A stretch of 64,000 bases of DNA from Gracilaria caudata (lineage: Eukaryota > Rhodophyta > Florideophyceae > Gracilariales > Gracilariaceae), in the NCBI GenBank assembly GCA_030374735.1, contig JASCIV010000041.1:1-64000 (forward strand). The letters are read 5' to 3'. This document shows, in pieces, positions 61,107-64,000 of the stretch. The position numbers and the translations under genes are program-made. Position 1 is the first letter of the stretch, and every line of letters begins with the position of its first letter. Below the pieces are notes generated by a model. The model saw only the letters and a list, made by a program, of their open reading frames with translations. It was not told the DNA's origin and did no database searches.

Positions 61107-61803
61107 GGTGCGCAGCTGAGCGGCGAGAGAGAGGGTAAAGTGCGGAGCACGAAGAGTCAGCGCTCTTAAAGAAGCGGGGGAGCGGCGTGACTGGCGCAAC
61201 TGGAACAGCGTCTGGGTTACGATGAAGCGTTGCCACGCGTTAGCGGAACGGTGAAGGGCCACGGCGTCACACGACCACGCAGCGACGCGCGGCGATTCGC
61301 GCAAATCGGAGCGACTTTGAAACCACGCGGCGACCACAGGCGGCGCCTGACCTCACTTGTTGGCGGCTCTGCGCTCGCAGATCGGGCGCGTATCTGCAGC
61401 ACGTTGACGCGCGTGCAGCACCTGGCGCCGCGCCATTGGCCGCCGCGTAGGGCTGCCAGGGCGGTGGTCTGAATGACTGCATGCACGACCCCTGGCGCGA
61501 CACTGTTGGCTGTGGCTTTTGTGGATGCCAATCGGCGTCACCACAACAGTGCGCCGAAGCTTTCAGCTGCGCGGGAGGCGTTTCGATCGCGAATCAGCAC
61601 TTTTCGTTCCATGCGGATTGCTACCCTCCTGCGGACGACGTCCGCCCACGTTTTCGTTTTCATTGCATCAGATATCCACGGCGCATCATGCGCGGAATCC
61701 GTCCGCATTTGTTCAGCCGTCTCCGCAACCAGTTCACCCCATTCCGCCATTCCTCCCATTCGCCTCGTTTCACTGCACGTCACCGACCACTTCTTCAACC
61801 GCC
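61107..61803. promoter_or_regulatory. Divergent GC-rich interval
   Basis: These 697 nt separate the starts of the oxidoreductase (minus) and the zinc-finger gene (plus). Open frames on both strands reflect high GC content. No gene is called. Confidence 0.4.
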
Positions 61804-62415
61804 ATGTGTGCTCAGTCCTTTGTGTCTCCCACGCACGTAAATCTTCTCCAAAGTCGACGCAATGTTGTGCGCTTATGTGGACGCCGTCGGCGTCACGCTG
61901 CCACAAGCGCTCAGCCCATTGTGGCCATGGATCCCAGTTCGGTCGGAACTGGTTACGCCTTATTGGAAACCTTCAAAGGCGTCGTCATCGGACCCACTGT
62001 CAATGAGATTACCGCCGCCTTTGCGGGTGGAACCGTCGGTGTTATGGGTACAATCATCGCGTTAGAAGTGAGACGTCACAAAATCAAAGAGAGAAAGCAA
62101 TGTCCCTATTGCAGAGGAAGTGGCAAGCTTCCGTGTGCCAATTGCTACACCGTCGGTTCGTTGCCATCAGCAGCTTCTGTTGCATCACAGAAAACATGTT
62201 CCACATGCAGTGAAAAGGGCTTTCTTCAGTGCAATCACGTAAGTGTTCACCTCCTATCAGCCTTGCTTCCCGACGTGTTTGACTGACCTGATTGTTTGCC
62301 ACAGTGTGATGGAGATGGACGCCTAATTCCATGGGCTTATGAGCGCGCTATTCGTGCTCAGTACGAAGACTACGTGTACACATCTATCGACGACTACTTT
62401 CTGGACGGTCCTTGA
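61804..62415 (+). CDS. DnaJ-type zinc-finger membrane protein, probably plastid
   Basis: Two exons encode 181 aa: 61804-62238 and 62305-62415, with a 66-nt intron (GTAAGT...CCACAG) in phase 0. A basic leader (about 1-40) precedes a hydrophobic Gly/Ala-rich segment (GVVIGPTVNEITAAFAGGTVGVMGTIIAL). The DnaJ-like CxxCxGxG region follows: CPYCRGSGKLPCANC in exon 1, then CSTC...QCNH|CDGDGRLIP across the splice. Such hydrophobic-plus-zinc-finger proteins include plastid factors of the Orange, LQY1 and PSA2 type, which aid carotenoid or photosystem assembly. The precise orthologue is not decided. The exon 1 frame alone would end at 62286 without the last zinc ligands. Confidence 0.85.
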
Positions 62416-62806
62416 AGCTCAACTGAGATACTGAACCTTTGTTTCCAGACATCATACCGCCCTCCCCGCTTACCAATTTTAAACCTACCCCGATGAGTAT
62501 CTGGCGCTTGCGTTCATTTTCAGAAAACGGATACACCCACTGACCCGCTACCCTCGCGTTTTGATTACATACCATCATTTTCGAAGGCACGCTCCTCGTC
62601 TAAACTTGTCAAAACGCGCTTGTGCATCCGCTCTCGTCCTCGAAATAAAAGCTTGCCAACTATTAACCCATATTTGTGTTGCTTGTTTGGTGAAGCTTTG
62701 CCAATTGTTCCTTTCTTGCTTTCCGTCCCCTTCGGGAACTGCGATCAAACGTTAAATGAGCTCGCCACGTGAGCTCTGCATGGTATCGCTTTTGGACGAT
62801 CACGGA
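62416..62806. other. Convergent intergenic region
   Basis: These 391 nt lie between the zinc-finger gene and PEX19 stops. AATAAA occurs at 62643-62648 on the plus strand. No gene was seen. Confidence 0.45.
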
Positions 62807-63577
62807 CTACTGCATCGGACACATTTCACCAAACTTCTCTATATCCGAAGCTTGAAAAGACGGGGAACCAGGCGCAGCGGTATCGAGATTCTGTAGCACT
62901 GCGTCCGGGGGTGACCCCGTGTCCTGCATTTTGGACAAGAGCTCCATGATTTCTGCGGAATCCGCTTTGGCTTCATATTTCGCACAGATTTGCCGTACCA
63001 ATTCTTGTTGTTTGGTATACCGCTCTCGCTCTTCTGCTGATAATGCATCGATGTTTTTCGGGAGCCATTCTTCATACGCAGTGCGCATGTGCATCATTGG
63101 CAACTTCAGTACGTCTTCGGAAAGCAGTTGGCCGACAATAGTATCGACCAACTTCTCGACTTCCGGCCGGCCACCGTTGACGTGTTCAGCTTCACTCGCT
63201 TGTGCAGCTCCAGGCGGTCGTTCATCTAATGGATTTTGTGGAGCGAGATTGCCCAGTGATGATGACAGGCTTGTCATAAATTCTTCGACCAATTTCATAT
63301 CTGCTTCATCAACTTCTTCTCTTCCTTGGTCTTCGCCCACTCCCAACTCACGAAGAGCATTCAAAGCCTCTTCTAGAGCCTTTCCAGTCTCATCATTGCG
63401 CACGGGCGATCTCGTCCCACTTTCTTCTCGTATAGCTGTGTCTGGAGCCATATCTCGCGCAATCTCTTCGACGTCCGATAGTTCTGTCGCTCTGGAGGGG
63501 GCTGAAGAACCATCCTGCACATGATCAAATGCTTCTAGAGCACCGTCTAGAATACCGTCAAGCTCCGTGTCATCCAT
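62807..63577 (-). CDS. PEX19: Peroxisomal biogenesis factor PEX19
   Basis: PEX19 is the cytosolic receptor and chaperone for peroxisomal membrane proteins. The 256-aa protein is acidic and helical: an N-terminal MDDTELDGILDGALEAFD (PEX3-binding type helix), a mid-region DMKLVEEFMTSLSSSLGNL, then LPMMHMRTAYEEWLPKNIDAL and ERYTKQQELVRQICAKYE of the cargo-binding domain. It ends CPMQ, a CaaX box for farnesylation, as in yeast and human PEX19. No intron is present. Confidence 0.95.
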   Translation of the reverse strand: MDDTELDGILDGALEAFDHVQDGSSAPSRATELSDVEEIARDMAPDTAIREESGTRSPVRNDETGKALEEALNALRELGVGEDQGREEVDEADMKLVEEFMTSLSSSLGNLAPQNPLDERPPGAAQASEAEHVNGGRPEVEKLVDTIVGQLLSEDVLKLPMMHMRTAYEEWLPKNIDALSAEERERYTKQQELVRQICAKYEAKADSAEIMELLSKMQDTGSPPDAVLQNLDTAAPGSPSFQASDIEKFGEMCPMQ

Positions 63578-63818
63578 GTTTGTTTAAACTCGGCTTAAAT
63601 CCTGAGTCCGCCACGCTTACGGTCACTTTTTGGGTTGATAAAGGCCAAGTATTGGAAACAAGGTAGCAAGGCACTAATGATCTGAACCTGGGATTGTGAT
63701 TTGCAGGGTTCTTTGACTTTGGCACTTCAGAGCAATGGAAAAAACTTATCACTGAGCACGAGAAACATGGAAGGGCTAAGAGAACAGAATCCTCGCTTAC
63801 TCTCAAAACAGATGAGTG

Positions 63819-64000
63819 TCAAGGTATGGCTTCAAAGCGAGTGAGCACAAAGAGCGCGTTGCGGGTTAAGTCTTCAAATCTCTCGAGGGTTTTGTGGAAT
63901 CTATCCCAGCGACGATGATTTGAAAACATCATTTGAAAATCTTGCGTATCGTCATACAAGCCACCGAAAATAGAGTCGAAAAAGCCACTTCGCAGGCACT
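63819..64000 (-). CDS. 3' end of an unidentified gene at the window edge
   Basis: The minus strand is open from the right edge to a stop at 63819-63821, about 60 codons. The residues (SGFFDSIFGGLYDDTQDFQM, HRRWDRFHKTLERFEDLTRN) look protein-like and helical, but no family is recognised. The gene would be upstream of PEX19 on the same strand. The short length leaves chance possible. Confidence 0.35.
   Translation of the reverse strand, partial: CLRSGFFDSIFGGLYDDTQDFQMMFSNHRRWDRFHKTLERFEDLTRNALFVLTRFEAIP

Noticed and set aside
61519..61803. 95-residue N-terminal extension of the zinc-finger protein
   Set aside because: The ATG at 61804 gives a compact organelle leader; the extension is compositionally biased and antisense frames are open as well.

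Overview
The window is nuclear DNA of a photosynthetic eukaryote, most likely a red alga. That assignment is inference. It rests on cytosolic and nuclear eukaryotic genes (eL20, RPN8, RPB8, LSM1, MLH1, NTF2, PEX19, PWP1, BCCIP) lying among nuclear genes for plastid-type proteins with N-terminal extensions (malonyl-CoA:ACP transacylase, a TatA/Tha4 protein, a CA1Pase-like protein, probably ThiE). Genes are mostly single-exon, gaps of 0.3-2 kb lie between them, and the few introns are short (62-138 nt) with GTAAGT, GTACGT or GTGAGT donors. No rRNA, tRNA, CRISPR array or intact transposon was seen.

Layout. 1-11 kb: plastid FabD (+), ribosomal protein eL20 (-), proteasome lid subunit RPN8 (-, one intron), a membrane-anchored MOSC protein (-), thiamine-phosphate synthase (-, one intron). 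11-15 kb: a large PARP with two WGR domains (+). 16-22.5 kb: three tandem paralogous multi-span membrane proteins resembling the Rolling-stone family (+). 23-33.8 kb: MLH1 (-), a predicted mitochondrial coiled-coil membrane protein (+), a small spliced LYRM1-like gene (+), ADAT3 (+), LSM1 (-), PWP1 (+). 33.9-46 kb: a fucosyltransferase-like Golgi protein (-), a MiaB/CDK5RAP1-type methylthiotransferase with a parvulin-like N-terminus (+), TatA (-), an RCK/MAK-like kinase (-, two introns), RPB8 (+, two introns), NTF2 (-, two introns). 47-55.5 kb: BCCIP/Bcp1 (+), then a tandem array of RING-H2 proteins, three with an N-terminal membrane anchor, plus a membrane protein without a RING (all +). 56.9-64 kb: CA1Pase-like double phosphoglycerate-mutase-fold protein (+), GST-like protein (-), Gfo/Idh/MocA oxidoreductase (-), a DnaJ-type zinc-finger membrane protein (+, one intron), PEX19 (-), and an open frame at the right edge (-).

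How the genes relate. There are no operons. Several pairs share divergent promoter intervals (ThiE/PARP, LSM1/PWP1, the oxidoreductase/DnaJ-like gene) or converge (FabD/eL20, ADAT3/LSM1, MiaB/TatA). Two local gene families arose by tandem duplication: the Rolling-stone-like trio and the membrane-RING array. The most unusual proteins are the double-WGR PARP with Ala in place of the catalytic-triad His, the parvulin-MiaB fusion, the MOSC protein with no molybdenum-ligand cysteine, and the CA1Pase-like protein with a degenerate second domain. Intergenic DNA carries perfect inverted repeats, including a 49-nt palindrome, and a dispersed GTAC-rich motif.
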